Source of the DNA: Charina bottae
Taxonomy: Eukaryota; Chordata; Lepidosauria; Squamata; Charinaidae
Length of the DNA stretch: 64,000 nt
Assembly (NCBI GenBank): GCA_023362775.1
Contig: JALMGJ010000005.1
Location: forward strand, 81,807,921-81,871,920
Direction of reading: 5' to 3'
Shown in pieces: positions 1 to 10,600 of the stretch; within the stretch, counting starts at the first letter, position 1, and each line of letters starts with the position of its first letter. A model generated the notes under the pieces. That model saw only the letters and a program-made list of their open reading frames with translations. It was not told where the DNA came from and searched no databases. A program made the translations under genes and the position numbers.

Positions 1-215
1 CTTGCAAAGATGACAAATCACATGGGAGAACTCTCAGTTGTTTTTCTTTCTAGAAAGTGCAACTTCATAACGACTGAAAGCCTAGAAGTAAGGAAATACA
101 AGGACTGCTACCCGTGCCCAGCTATTTCAGATTGAGCAGACTGGAAAGGGAACCATCTCCTGATGTACACAAAAGGAGTCTGTCCCTGTTCTGATTCAGG
201 ATGAACACCAGTTCA

Positions 216-330
216 GGTGATTTACTTACTTACTTACTTACTTATTTGTTTGTCTATAGAATTTCTGTGGCCGCCTAACTTAAACAATGCACTTCTGGGC
301 GGTTTACAAGAAATACAGCGAGCCTTTGTA
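216..330 (-). mobile_element. L2-type LINE 3' end fragment
   Basis: A (TTAC)n tract at about 221-244 is followed by a stretch matching the antisense of the L2 3' end seen in the complete copy at 55.9-59.5 kb, including the 'gccgcctaac' and 'gggcggtttacaa' words. It is only the 3' tail and does not code. Confidence 0.6.
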
Positions 331-1724
331 TGTCCCAAAATGTGCATCTCTGCCCCAGCCCTGACATCTGGCATCCCTGATCTGATGGCCTGCATCCAAT
401 CATCCCCTCCAAGGCCAGTCTTGGCTTCCCATCCCCCCCCCCCCCCGCCCCGAGTGCCTTCCCTTCACTCCTGCTAGCAGCGCAAGGGACCATTTATTCT
501 GAGATATGAAACGCGGGTTGTTTCTTTATTGTGCTTTAATGAAACCCTGTTTATTCTAGGCTTTTAATTCTTTCCATCTATTATGTTTAGACAACTCATT
601 AACAATCATTTGTTATCATTAGATTTCAATTTTAAACTCCTTTTCCCAAGGAGGCAAGTCACTACTTTTAAACATATTTGCATCATGAGCCACTCTGAAG
701 TCCCTTGGCACCATTTGAAATACCTCTTTTTTTCCAAAGCAGTTTCCACCTCAACAGCCCCCAGCTTGCCAGAGAGCGAGGCAGGTTCATGCCTTTCCTC
801 AAGGCCTTCTTGTAACGTATTAGGGAAGAAGGACCACAAACCGCTTCATGGCGGTAATTTAAACACTTTCTTGCTGACTCTTCTGCACAGAGTCCCTTTG
901 GGATACAGCCAACCTTCGGGGTTCAGAAACAATTGGCCACGGCACACTTCAAGAGCAGTAGATCCTGCATTATCCTTACAAATCTTATAACACCTCATGC
1001 AGGAAATGTGGGAAAGGATGAACCTTTGCAGAAATAGAGAATAATGCAGGCTGCAAAGAAAAAGGAACCAAGTGCTATCAATTTTTGTTGCTGGCATAGA
1101 ATCAGATGAAATAATTCTGGACATAAAATATATCTTACAGTTACTGGATCAGCAGTGGTGATAGTGGTACAGGCTAAGCCTGCAGTCTAATTCATGCGGT
1201 GCTTAAGCGGTAAATACACAGAACCAGTTCACATATGCAGTTGTCGCCTTCATGGCTGATTGTGGAAAGAAATTAATGTATATCATTCATTAGTACACAT
1301 CATGGAATACACACTATGAAAGTAGAGACCTGATTTACATAGACCTTTCTAATCTTTGGAAACTTATTTGCTCTTCCAGAGTGGAAGCCAATAGAAGATT
1401 CTGCAAGAAATCTGCCTGCAGATACATTGGTTAAAAATGGAGAGCAAGAATGCATACACAAGCACATAACCTTATTTCCAGTGTCCAGATCCTTGATAGA
1501 TCTCACATTGTAACTGTAAGCCCACATTGCACTAAGACAAGGGTTCTCTTAACGATGATATAAGATTATAAACTGCCCGCAGTAACTGGCAAATTCAGCA
1601 GTATACAAGTGGAATGAAAGAACAAAGAACAAATAAATAATTTAAAACCCCTCAAATAAATAAATGGAACTCCTAATTGACTGAGTTGGCATGATATGTT
1701 ACCACTGAGCACCATCATGACAGA
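331..1724. other. No gene recognised
   Basis: Mostly unique-looking non-coding DNA with a C homopolymer near 435-446. Short open frames on both strands lack family motifs. Nothing here supports an exon. Confidence 0.5.
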
Positions 1725-3085
1725 CTGTTGTGCGAAGTGTAAGGTCCTGCATCTAGGTAAGAAAAATCTGAAAGCAACTGATACGCTGTGATTCTTTGAA
1801 GGTGCTAAGTCAAAATTGAACAAACCACATTATGTATTGGTATCTTTTGTGAACCAGGCCACTAGAAGCAAAGGTATGCAGGGGATCAGTACATTCAGTA
1901 AGGTACCAGGTCATTGGAGGGGGGAGGTGTCTTGTGAATTTATTTATTCAAAATTGTTAGTAATGGCTTGGTTGAAGATAACACAAAATTGGGTGTGAAA
2001 CTGCAGATGACATAAAACTTCATTTTGTCAACAAAGATGGCAAAACTGTAGATAACACAAAAGTTGTCAGGATTACTAATACTGTAAGCTAAAAGACATA
2101 AACATAACTCACAATGACCTTGATAGATTAGAGAAATGGACTGAGAAACCAGAATAAAACTTAACCAAGACAAATGTGAAGTTCTGCACACAGGAAACAA
2201 AAATCCCATGGACAGGTTTAGAATGGGGGATAGCTGATGCAGTAGTGGTATTTGTAAAAAAGATCTTTGGGATATTAGATGATTGCAAACAAAGTATCAG
2301 GTAGTCCTTCCTTAATGACCACAATTGGGACCAGAATTTTGATTGCTAAGCAACGCGATCATTAAGCAAATCCGACCTGATTTTACGACTATTTTTGCGG
2401 CTGTCGTTAAGCGAATCAGGTGGCCGTTAAGCGAGCCATATGGTTGTTAAGTGAATCATGCGGTTCCCCATTGCTTGCTGGAAGCTAGCTGGGAAGGTTG
2501 AAAATGGTGATCACATGACTGCAGGACGCTGCGACAGTCATACAGTAAATGTGAACCAGTTGCCCAGAGCCTGAATTGCGATCACGTGACCGCAGGGATG
2601 CTGCAACAGTCGTAAGTGTGAGGACCGGTCGTAAGTCGGGTTTAGTGCTGTTGTAAGTCCAAACCATCATTAAACAAATGGTCATTAAGTGAGGACTACC
2701 TGTATGAGCTGGCAGTGTGATGTAGCTACAAAAAAGCACATGCAATTTCAGACCCACCTTAAATGCTGTGTTCATTTATGGACACCACACTTTAAGAAGC
2801 ATTCAGAGAACTTGGGATGGGTTCAGAGAAGGGCTCTTGAATAAGTGTCACACAGAAGAAAGCAGTGACTTTTTTCCCGTCATTCCAGAATGCAAGAGAC
2901 ACAGAAAATGGCTTTAGATATCAGACAGGTAGATTCCAGTCGAACGTTAGGAAATAAAATTCCTACCTGTGAGAGAAGTTTGACAATGGACCTAATTATC
3001 CAGAGAAGGGTGGGGGGCTCCTCTTCTTTGGATGATACCAAGCAGAGGCTTGACTGCTATCCGTTGGAGATGCTTTAATTGGGAT
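1725..3085 (+). pseudogene. CR1-type LINE reverse transcriptase remnant, interrupted by a MITE
   Basis: Translated plus-strand pieces resemble the second half of CR1 ORF2. A 'KCKVLHLG'-like patch lies near 1735-1760, a degraded 'ADDIK' patch near 2005-2020, and a 'DLDRLEKWTE'-like patch near 2118-2140. The region after the MITE (2703 onward) carries a 'GWVQRRALE' patch near 2815, where CR1 has a conserved VQRRATK stretch. Stops and frameshifts run throughout, so this is an old dead copy. The frame reads across the MITE once one copy of its TAT target duplication is removed, which supports the MITE being a later insertion. The endonuclease domain is absent. Family assignment rests on motif similarity only. 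Confidence 0.6.
2298..2702. mobile_element. 405-bp MITE with terminal inverted repeats
   Basis: The ends are inverted repeats of about 25 bp: the left begins CAGGTAGTCCTTCCTTAATG and the right end is the inverse of CAGGTAGTCCTCACTTAATG. The flanks read ...AAAGTAT and TATGAGC, giving a 3-bp TAT duplication, and removing the element restores a continuous CR1 frame. It has no coding capacity and its interior is rich in 'gttaagcga' and 'gatcacgtgacc' words. The transposase superfamily is unclear: 3 bp does not fit hAT (8 bp), and TAT is not the usual Harbinger TWA. Confidence 0.8.
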
Positions 3086-3675
3086 TCTTATCCATCCATC
3101 CATCCATCCATCCATCCATCCATCCATCCATCCATTTATTTAATTTTTATCCCGCCTTTCTTATTTTTATAAATAACTCAAGGTGGCGAACATACCAAAT
3201 ACTCCTTCCTCCTCCTATTTTCCCCACAACAGCAACCCTGTGAGGTGAGTTGGGCTGAGAGACAGGGACTGGCCCAAGGTCACCCAGCCGGCTTTCATGC
3301 CTAAGGCGGGACTAGAACTCTCAGTCTCCTGGTTTGCCATTGGCTCCTTCCTAGGGCTGAGAGACATGGATTGGCCCAAGGTCACCCAGCCGGCTTTCAT
3401 GCCTAAGGCAGGACTAGAACTCTCAGTCTCCTGGTTTGCCATTGGCTCCTTCCTAGGGCTGAGAGACAGGGACTGGCCCAAGGTCACCCAGCCAGCTTTC
3501 ATGCCTAAGGCAGGACTAGAACTCTGTCTCCTGGTTTGCCATTGGCTCCTTCCTAGGGCTGAGAGAGATAGTGATTGGCCCAAGGTCACCCAGCCGGCTT
3601 TCATGCCTAAGGCGGGACTAGAACTCACAGTCTCCTGGTTTCTAGCCCATTGCCTTAACCACTAGACCAAACTGG
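3086..3675 (-). mobile_element. CORE/MIR-like tRNA SINE with internal tandem amplification
   Basis: Read on the minus strand it has the tRNA-like head (antisense of 'agccagtttggtctagtggttaagg' at the right end), the CORE block ('ggctgggtgaccttgggcc'), and an L2-like tail containing 'aataaggcgggat' that ends in a (CCAT)n/(TTTA) tract at 3092-3150. An ordinary copy in this window is about 250 bp; this one is about 590 bp because the middle is repeated four times. Confidence 0.8.
3249..3660. repeat. Four tandem ~100-bp units inside the SINE
   Basis: The block starting 'gggctgagagaca' and ending in the 'tttgccattggctccttcct' linker begins near 3250, 3354, 3457 and 3556. Units are highly similar and 99-103 bp long. 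Long open frames on both strands here are a by-product of the period and composition, not genes. Confidence 0.85.
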
Positions 3676-4083
3676 CTCTTGCCCTAAGCATGGCCTTAAT
3701 AGTCCCTTCCAACCCTAGGATTTGATCATTTATGATACTTAAATACTGTTTTCTGATAAATGTCTCCAAACATATATGACAACAATCTAAAAAGATGCAG
3801 ACACATATATGCACACATACAGACAGACATGCACAATAAAGAAAAAGCCACGGTAAGGCCCTTGGGATCCCTGGCTCGTTGTACACAATTTGCCCAGGGC
3901 TTGCTTTGAGCTTCAAGATCCATCCATCCCCCTTGAATGAGAACCAAGAGAACCAAGTTTAAACTCCCAAAGCTCGCTGGGGGATTTTAGCCAATCTGTC
4001 CCTCCCTCCCTAATCGACATGGCAAGACTGATTTTCTTGGGGGGGGGGAGGAATCTTTTGTGCGCTTTTGACTTCACTGGAGG
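3676..4083. other. No gene recognised
   Basis: Unique-looking sequence with a G homopolymer near 4039-4048. It runs up to the TATA-like site at 4084 and holds no recognisable repeat or coding motif. Confidence 0.4.
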
Positions 4084-4160
4084 TATAAAAGAATCCAGCT
4101 TAGAGCTGCATCTGCTCTTCTAGGATGAGAGAGCACCTGGTACTCCAAAAGCAGCAGGTG
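4084..4160 (+). promoter_or_regulatory. Weak candidate TATA box, start codon and splice donor
   Basis: TATAAAAG at 4084-4091 is followed by a pyrimidine-rich patch ending TCTTCTAG at 4123, an ATG at 4125-4127 in 'AGGATGAG', eleven open codons, and a strong donor-like CAG|GTGAGA at 4155-4163. The arrangement fits a short first exon or a micro-exon. No downstream exon could be identified and chance is quite possible. Confidence 0.2.
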
Positions 4161-4382
4161 AGACCAGAAAAAAGTTAAAATTGATTTCATTTAATTTACA
4201 TGTAATTAAAATTAAAAATGCTAATTTGTGGTACATGTCATCATTTCCTTCCTTCATATTAAAATAAGCAATTTGGTGATAACCTTTGGAGTTCTTCGGG
4301 ACTATGTGTCAACCCTGCGAGGTTGTCCAGATCAGGAAACAGACTCCACAAGAAGATTAGAGCTACGCTTATCGAGTTAGGC

Positions 4383-4460
4383 TATTTATTTTTTTATTTT
4401 ATTTATTTATTGGATTTATCACCGCCCAACTCCCCCAAGGGGGACTATAGTATCAGAATC
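4383..4460 (-). mobile_element. L2-type LINE 3' tail
   Basis: A (TTTA)n tract followed by 'tttatcaccgcccaactccccc' is the antisense L2 3' terminus, as at 55.9 kb and 60.85 kb. Non-coding. Confidence 0.65.
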
Positions 4461-4699
4461 CTGCCATTTTGATTGTATTTTCCCTTCCCTCCCTCTTATA
4501 CCCCAGTGAGTCAGGGAGGAGCCAGCCTGAGTCAATTCCCTTTTTTTATACTAACTTAATTACATTTTAAAACAAAGAGATAAAATCTAACAGAAACTAA
4601 TAAAGAAAGAGAAAGAGAACAGAAGTGCAGGGGGGGGGGAGAAAAAGAACAGAACAGAAATAGGAAAAGGAAAAGGAATAACTCCCAACTCCTTTTACA

Positions 4700-5330
4700 A
4701 CAGATATAAAAAACTTACATTAAACTCTTACTCTAAGGTTACAACATAACTTCCATTTTTCCTATTGTCAACTAATATTATTAATCATGAAATCCTGCGG
4801 AAGCGTCTTCGGACAACACTGGCTCTTTGGCTAACAAACGGAGATGAGCACCGGCCCCTAGAGTCGGACACGACTGCACAAATGTGCGGGGGGAACCTTT
4901 TACCATATATCACAATTTCATTCTTTTCTGTTTCATGCAAAAAGTCCAAAAGGGGATTCCAATTCACCATAAAATTAGTCAAATCAAATTAAATTACAGT
5001 AGTCAATGTTTTTTTCTCTAATCAAAGCTGTCAATTTTGCCATCTCAGCCAACTCCATCAACTTTACCATCCATTTTTCCATTGTAGGTAACATTGAGTC
5101 TTTCCACCTTTGAGCATATAAAAGTCTTGCTGCAGTTATATATAAAAACAAAGTTCCATATGATTTTTCCACTTGTTTATCATCAGTCTCAAAAGAAATG
5201 TCTCTGGTTTTGATTGTATATTAATCTTTAAAATCTTCTGGATTAATATATGTATTTGAGTCCCAATTTTTTTAGCTTTTTTACATGTCCATCAAAGATG
5301 ATAAAAGTCCCTTCTTCCTGAGTCAATTCC
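4700..5330 (-). pseudogene. L1-type LINE ORF2 C-terminal remnant
   Basis: The minus-strand frame at 5172-4984 contains 'YGTLFLYITAARLLYAQRWK' and a following 'PTMEKW' patch, typical of the extreme C-terminus of vertebrate L1 ORF2. A second segment at about 4950-4910 ('WNPLLDFLH') gives the last residues before the 3' UTR. Reading order is consistent with the minus strand. The copy lacks endonuclease and RT cores and is interrupted by a Sauria SINE piece at 4798-4906. It is the only L1 I recognise in the window. Confidence 0.65.
4798..4906 (+). mobile_element. Sauria SINE, 3' half only
   Basis: Starts at 'cggaagcgtcttcggacaac' and ends with the family tail 'gagtcggacacgactgcac...ggggggaacctttta'. 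The tRNA-like 5' half is missing (5' truncated). No clear target duplication was found. Confidence 0.8.
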
Positions 5331-5427
5331 TAATACTTTCTCTTTTCCCAATGCTTAAGACATGCTTCTGCACATTTTGTTTTTGTAACGGTTTCTGAAC
5401 AGTTTCACCAAGGTCATCGCCATGACT
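4907..5427. other. L1 remnant followed by unannotated DNA
   Basis: Up to about 5330 this belongs to the L1 relic. From 5331 to 5427 nothing is recognised. Confidence 0.5.
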
Positions 5428-5702
5428 CCCTACACCAGAGCTTTCCAAACTGTGTGTCGGAACACGTTAGTGTGTCGGCTGCAGTGTCTGGGTGTGTCGA
5501 GGCTGCTGCTGCCTCCGAGCCCTGCCAGGATTCCGCACAGGTCCTAGAGCCTGCCTTGTGCCTGGCTGCCTCCAAACCTGCTGTGATTCCACGCAGGTCA
5601 TAGTGCCTGCCTTGTGCCCTGCTGTAAGAGTGTGTCGCGAAAGGATGCATGTCTAAAAAGTGTGTCACCAACATGAAAAGTTTGGAAAGCTCTGCCCTAC
5701 AC
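5428..5702. mobile_element. hAT-type MITE, 259 bp, with 8-bp target duplication
   Basis: The element at 5436-5694 starts CAGAGCTTTCCAAACT and ends AGTTTGGAAAGCTCTG, a perfect 16-bp terminal inverted repeat. It is flanked by the exact 8-bp repeat CCCTACAC at 5428-5435 and 5695-5702. An 8-bp duplication plus CA...TG ends are hallmarks of hAT transposition. The interior is rich in 'tgtgtcg' and codes for nothing. Confidence 0.92.
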
Positions 5703-5739
5703 CATCACTAAGTCTAAATGCTTCAGCCATTTAACTCAT

Positions 5740-5955
5740 TTACTTATTTGTTAGATTTTTCCCCCCAACTTTCTTGGGAGGAGCTCAAGATGGCATACAT
5801 AGCACTCCTCTGTCCCTCCCCCCCCCCAGAACAGCCCAGTGGGGTAGTTTGGACTGAGATAGATTGACTGGAAGTCTTCCATGGCTTCCATGGCGAGGGT
5901 GGGCTTGAACCTGAGCCTTCCTCACCGTAACAGCTCTTCCATACTATGCATGCAG
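5740..5955 (-). mobile_element. Old CORE/MIR-like SINE
   Basis: The antisense order 'aagatggcatacatagcactcctc', '...agaacagcccagtggggtag', 'gggcttgaacctgagcc' matches the layout of the younger CORE-SINEs here, but the copy is heavily diverged and indel-ridden. Confidence 0.5.
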
Positions 5956-6169
5956 GCTTCGGAACAATAATACCAACACCATCTTCTGGAATAATTTCTC
6001 CTTCATGAGAGAAATTATTACTCCTTCATGCCCGCGAAGCCCCACCTGCCCTCATCCCCTTTGTGAATTACACTTAGCTCCACTCCTTACCAACAGTCCA
6101 GACTACTGCTCTTACTACATCCCTCTCTTAGCCACTGAAGCTGCTGAGCCCTCCCATCGTATTAAGGTG

Positions 6170-6670
6170 ATACTCCCATATTGAGTAGCATGGGCAGCAA
6201 GGATGACATATTAAAAGAATTAACAGTTGATGGCAAGAAAGTAAAAATGATCGATGTTTTGGGTGCTATATGGACAGTGTGCTGGAGTAGTATAGAAGAA
6301 AATAATGTGGGGTGGAAGGTGATGACAAACTTAGACAAAATCCTGAAGGATAACAACATTTCAATTATAACAAAGATAACAGTTCAAGCAATGGCCTTTC
6401 AGTAAAAATGTATAACTTTGGAAATTGGGCATTGAGAATAAATGAGATAAAGACCATAGATACCTTTGAACTATGGAATTGAAGATGGACTGCAAAAAGT
6501 ACCGATCAGTCTGGGACCAAATAAAGGATTAATGCTCCTTTGAAGTGAAGATCAGCAAACAGAAACTAAGAAATTTTGGGTGTATGATGTGAACTAATGA
6601 TGAAGGAGCAGAAAACATATGAAGTTGATGGGTGGGATTGTCCTTGGAAGACCTACAAAATAAAGCTTAC
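6170..6670 (+). pseudogene. Degenerate BovB/RTE LINE fragment
   Basis: The frame at 6181-6405 holds 'TNLDKILK' followed by 'ITVQAMAF'. These align with the region after the RT palm in the intact BovB at 37.85-40.89 kb (TNLDKIV, 'KAMVFPV'). The downstream sequence continues with eroded matches to 'TFELWNW' and 'NQSIL'. Many substitutions and stops make it much older than the intact copy. It covers roughly the last quarter of ORF2 and ends near 6670. Confidence 0.65.
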
Positions 6671-7002
6671 ACTCTGATAAGGAAAATACTTTCTATTCTA
6701 TTGTTTTAAGTTTCCAGTTGTGTTCTAGGTTAGCTCAGTATAGGCCATTCTAAGTACTTCTTGGTTCCAGAGTGTTGTTTGGGAAGAGAGAGACCCACTC
6801 TTCCCAAAATTCTGTATGGGGAATTAAAGAACACAGTGCCTTTAGGAGTATTTTCCTTTTCTGTGTGTTAACTGAGAAGTGGTTGGGGCACATCCACTGT
6901 GATAAAACATGGGTGACTTTTTAATTCCTTCCTCCCAGACAGGTAGCTGTCCAAATATTTTCTGGGGGAATTCTGTACAGAGGCTTAAGCTCTAAGCTAC
7001 AT
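6671..7002. other. No gene recognised
   Basis: About 330 bp of unique-looking, AT-leaning sequence between the BovB relic and the CORE-SINE. Confidence 0.4.
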
Positions 7003-7250
7003 AGTTGGTCTAGTGGTTAAGGTGCTGGGCTAGAAACCAGGAGTCTGTGAGTTCTAGTCCCGCCTTAAGCATGAAAGCCAGCTGGGTGACTTTGGGCCAG
7101 TCACTCTCTCTAAGCCCAACTCACCTCACAGGGTTGTTGTTGTGGGGAAAATAGGAGGAGGAAGGAGTATTAGGTATGTTCACCACCTTGAGATATTTAT
7201 AAAAATAATAAAGGCGGGATAAAAATTAAATAAATAAATAAATATTGTCT
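7003..7250 (+). mobile_element. CORE/MIR-like tRNA SINE, full length
   Basis: Head 'agttggtctagtggttaagg' contains the A-box-like part of a tRNA promoter, and 'gagttctagtcccgcc' sits at the B-box position. Then come the CORE block, an L2-like tail 'aataaaggcgggat' and (AAAT)n at the 3' end. This is the reference form for the truncated and amplified copies elsewhere in the window. Confidence 0.85.
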
Positions 7251-7408
7251 CTACAGTATGACCACGTAGGACCTGCTTCTGGTCCCTAAAGAGAGGCAGC
7301 ATGGGTGGGTTATTTGATCATGGAAAGAGGGAGAGGTTGCTATTTTTTTCCTAAAGCCCAATATCACAACCACTTTTTTTGGCAATAGCAACCCCATTGT
7401 CTCCGAAC

Positions 7409-7606
7409 AACATTTAGTCTGTGGAGTCCTTGGTGCTCTCTGAAGCCATGGTATATAAACAGAGAGCAAGTCCCACTCCCTTTTCGCACTGACGATGTTG
7501 CCTAGTCTGCCAGTGAAATGTCTGCAAGAAAACAACAAGAGCACCAAGGACTCTGCAGTTCAACCCTGAGCTACAAATATTCTCTTTGATTGGTAACATT
7601 TAGTCT
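7409..7606 (+). mobile_element. Short Penelope-like element insertion with 12-bp target duplication
   Basis: A 174-bp insert at 7421-7594 is flanked by identical 12-mers AACATTTAGTCT (7409-7420 and 7595-7606). Its two ends carry an inverted repeat around 'gagtccttggtgctctct' (left) and 'agagcaccaaggactct' (right). The middle contains a hammerhead-like motif (see 7481-7530). Penelope-like elements are known to carry hammerhead motifs in their terminal pLTR repeats and to make target duplications of variable length. No coding sequence remains. I assign it to this class from the hammerhead, the duplication and the inverted ends, not from a protein match. Confidence 0.65.
7481..7530 (+). ncRNA. 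Hammerhead-ribozyme-like motif (type I layout)
   Basis: The conserved core parts occur in order: CTGACGA at 7489-7495 (fits CUGANGA), a stem II hairpin at 7498-7513 (TTGCC / GCCAG, with one C-C mismatch), GAAA at 7515-7518, and the cleavage-type triplet GTC at 7520-7522. Stem I forms between GCA 7486-7488 and TGC 7523-7525, with more T-A pairs beyond one mismatch. Stem III is almost absent, as reported for the small retroelement hammerheads, which are thought to act as dimers. The stem II mismatch may weaken this copy. Cleavage activity is not shown. Confidence 0.6.
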
Positions 7607-10600
7607 AAGTCTGGCATGCTTCATCATAACCATCCTGCCACCCTCCGTCTCTCTAATTAGCCTTCTACTGGTCCAATGGGGCCCCAAAATCTTGTTCCTA
7701 TAGCCTTGCTACTCATCCAATTGGGGTAACCCATTGGACTGTCTCTGGGGTTATCAATGGGAGTTACTCTGATCTGAGAACAAAACTATTGATCCCTAAA
7801 TCCAAGATAGCTCTCATTGTGATACATGATGGGGAGCATCCATATACAGTGATACAAAGAAAGCTTTTTCAGGTTTATTCTTATGGTAGCTTTTTTTTAT
7901 GAAAGGATTTCTAAGACATAGTATTGGAGCTAGAGAAAGTGGGAGAAAGAATTTTCCCAATGTGATTTTCCTGAGTTTGCAGGAAATGAGCATCCAACGC
8001 ACTTTCAGAGTAAGGAATGTTATGCGAAGGACAGAAAAGGAGTAAGAAGTAATGAGCAAAAGACAGGAGGCAAAAGATAAAACAAAAACGGAACTAAATC
8101 TAATCTATATCAACTCCATTCACTATACCCCTCCATATACTGTGTCTGTTTTTTCAAACCGTCCTTACTTCCATATACTGATCCATATGTGGATCCAAAG
8201 GATTGTTTATTGCTGGGTCCTCACTTTGTATTCATAATTATAAGTTGCTCAAGTTTACTTTGCTCTGCAGTATGTTTGTGCTGTGTGAACGTAATATATG
8301 AGCCCAAAGGATTTCTTTTTCTTATATGAATATTCAGTGTCTTAGTTGCTTTCCTAGGTTCAATTTTCTATGCAAAAGTTTTTGCTGGAACTGGGAACTG
8401 AATTCAATGGATTGCTTGCTGCTGTGAAACACACACATACACACCCTTGCACTCAGGATCTTAGAGTGTCTTGCCTCAGTTTATTCTTCCATGCAATTGG
8501 GATTGTATTACACACTTGCTGGTACAGAAAACATGTGGCTGGTTTCCTGCAGTGTATCTCCCTGCTCTATGAAAGCTAGAGAATTGCTCTGTTTTTATCT
8601 GAAAGTTGGGAATTTGGACTTGCTGATGGAGTCCCTGAAATGGTGGACATGGGGCTGCAGCTTTTTCAACCCAATGATTAATTTGAGACAATATTGTGAG
8701 GATTATAAGCCACCCTTTTCTGCGACTGAGGATAACACCATTTCCATGTCGCAATGAACTGTGAAGAATGTTTCCATTATATCACTACGGAAATAAAAGT
8801 CAGAGGAAGATGGCAAAACGGCCCTCGCCTAACCAGGGTGATCATTCTGGGACTGCAGCCTTTGCTTCCAGCTCTGGTGAAGAGGCCCAGACCTGTCTTC
8901 CACCAAAGAAATCTGTTCTGCACCAGAGTGATCCCTTCCTGATCCCCTCTTCTGCTGTTATGACCGGCAAAGGCAAGGGGCCTGCTCTTTCTGCAGATGG
9001 AATGGAATGCTCAGGGCCGTGAGACACCATTAAAAACCAAGAAGGAAAAGTAGGCTCGCCCAGCAGCAACAACACAAACCCTGAACTTTTTAAACAACAA
9101 GCCAAGCAGAATTTTCTTGGAAGGAGCCACATCAGCTGCCCTTGGAAACAATTAAAACAAACAGGACAGAGAAAAACTCGCAGTGGGGAGATAGGGGAGG
9201 GGAAAGGGAGGGGGGCAAGGCTTCAGTGCTCCTGCTGCAATGGTGCCAGCAAAGTGGGCAGCTGAATTCCCCTTTACCCTCCCCATCAGACACAGGGGCA
9301 GTTCAATTACTATTCCGGCTGGTGAGTCTCCTGGCCCTTCTTTTAATGTAAGGTTATTGTAATTGATATGCAGGTAATTGATAATGTGTTACGGTGAATA
9401 ATGTCTTCAATTTTCTGCTAAATCCCATTTTTGTAGCCATCTGGGCTCCTCCAACTGCACCCCTGGGAAGCCGAGTAATAGATAGTAATTATTCTCAAGT
9501 CATTTACTTTTTCAAAGTGTTTAGTGCTTATCTGTTTTACAATTAAAATGGAAACGACCCTGATTCACTTCCTTTCTTTTTTATTTAAATAGCATTCACA
9601 CACATACACACACACAACTCCCATATATCCTCTAGTACCAACAAGAAGTATTCGAATGATGTATGTATGTGTATGTTCATAGACATATACACACACAAGT
9701 GCACATGAGTGTGCAAGTATCTTTCCTCTCCCTTTGTAAAAGAGTTGTATAAGCTCAGACACTAAGCAGCTATGTGTATGGACTCACATTGCAGTATACT
9801 GTATATATTTCTCAATACAGATAAATGCACATTATTAGTAGTGATGTATGCAACGCTTAGATTGGGGTTTCATTAAAAAAAACATTCCTGTGATAGGTTC
9901 AGAAATCGGGCTGAAGGAGAACCAGGGAACCTGTCACGGTGTTCTATGGATCCTGGAAGACAGAAAGCAAGTTTTTACATCTTTTTAAAACATCGATTTA
10001 CTTTACATTGGACAATCTATATGTGTGGCGCACAACATGTGGCATTTGGGGATGTTCAGAGAGATGATCCATGGGACTAGATCCATAATGGCTCTTTTCC
10101 ATGTGTAAATTAGCACCTTTATTTTGTCCCTGTTTCAGTTTTCAGGGTGAAACAAGGGGATTTTGGAATTGTGAATGCCATTTTAAAAGGTAATATTATC
10201 AGCTGCCATGCCAAAGTTGTTTTTGTCCCCCCCCCCATGTGTTTATCACTTAAATATCGAAATGAAAAGAAGATCAGTCAAATGCTTTGCTTAAAATGGT
10301 TTTAACTGAAAATATGAGGAGTATTTTAAAATGGCAATCTTTTCATATTGGCTTTTATTTAGAGCACTTTCTATTTTATATGGCTGTGGTGGTGTTGTTT
10401 TGTCTTTTTTTTTTTAGAAGCAGCCATAGGAATACAGTGGTCCTGAAAGGTGCCTAAGAAGTTGAAATAATAATAGTAATGGAAATTAGGACTGTGTCAA
10501 AGCCTGAATTCCAAGGCAGATTAGATTAATTCTGAAGATATTTTCATTTACCCCAAGATGCAGTGGAGACAGTAACCGATTCCATTATTAATCCTGCTCT

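Noticed and set aside
3215..3665. Repetitive 'proteins' on both strands; array-like spacing suggestive of CRISPR
   Set aside because: The units are tandem SINE cores with no unique spacers; the organism is a vertebrate.
7451..7459. TATATAAAC as a promoter TATA box
   Set aside because: It lies inside the short Penelope insertion and no gene follows.
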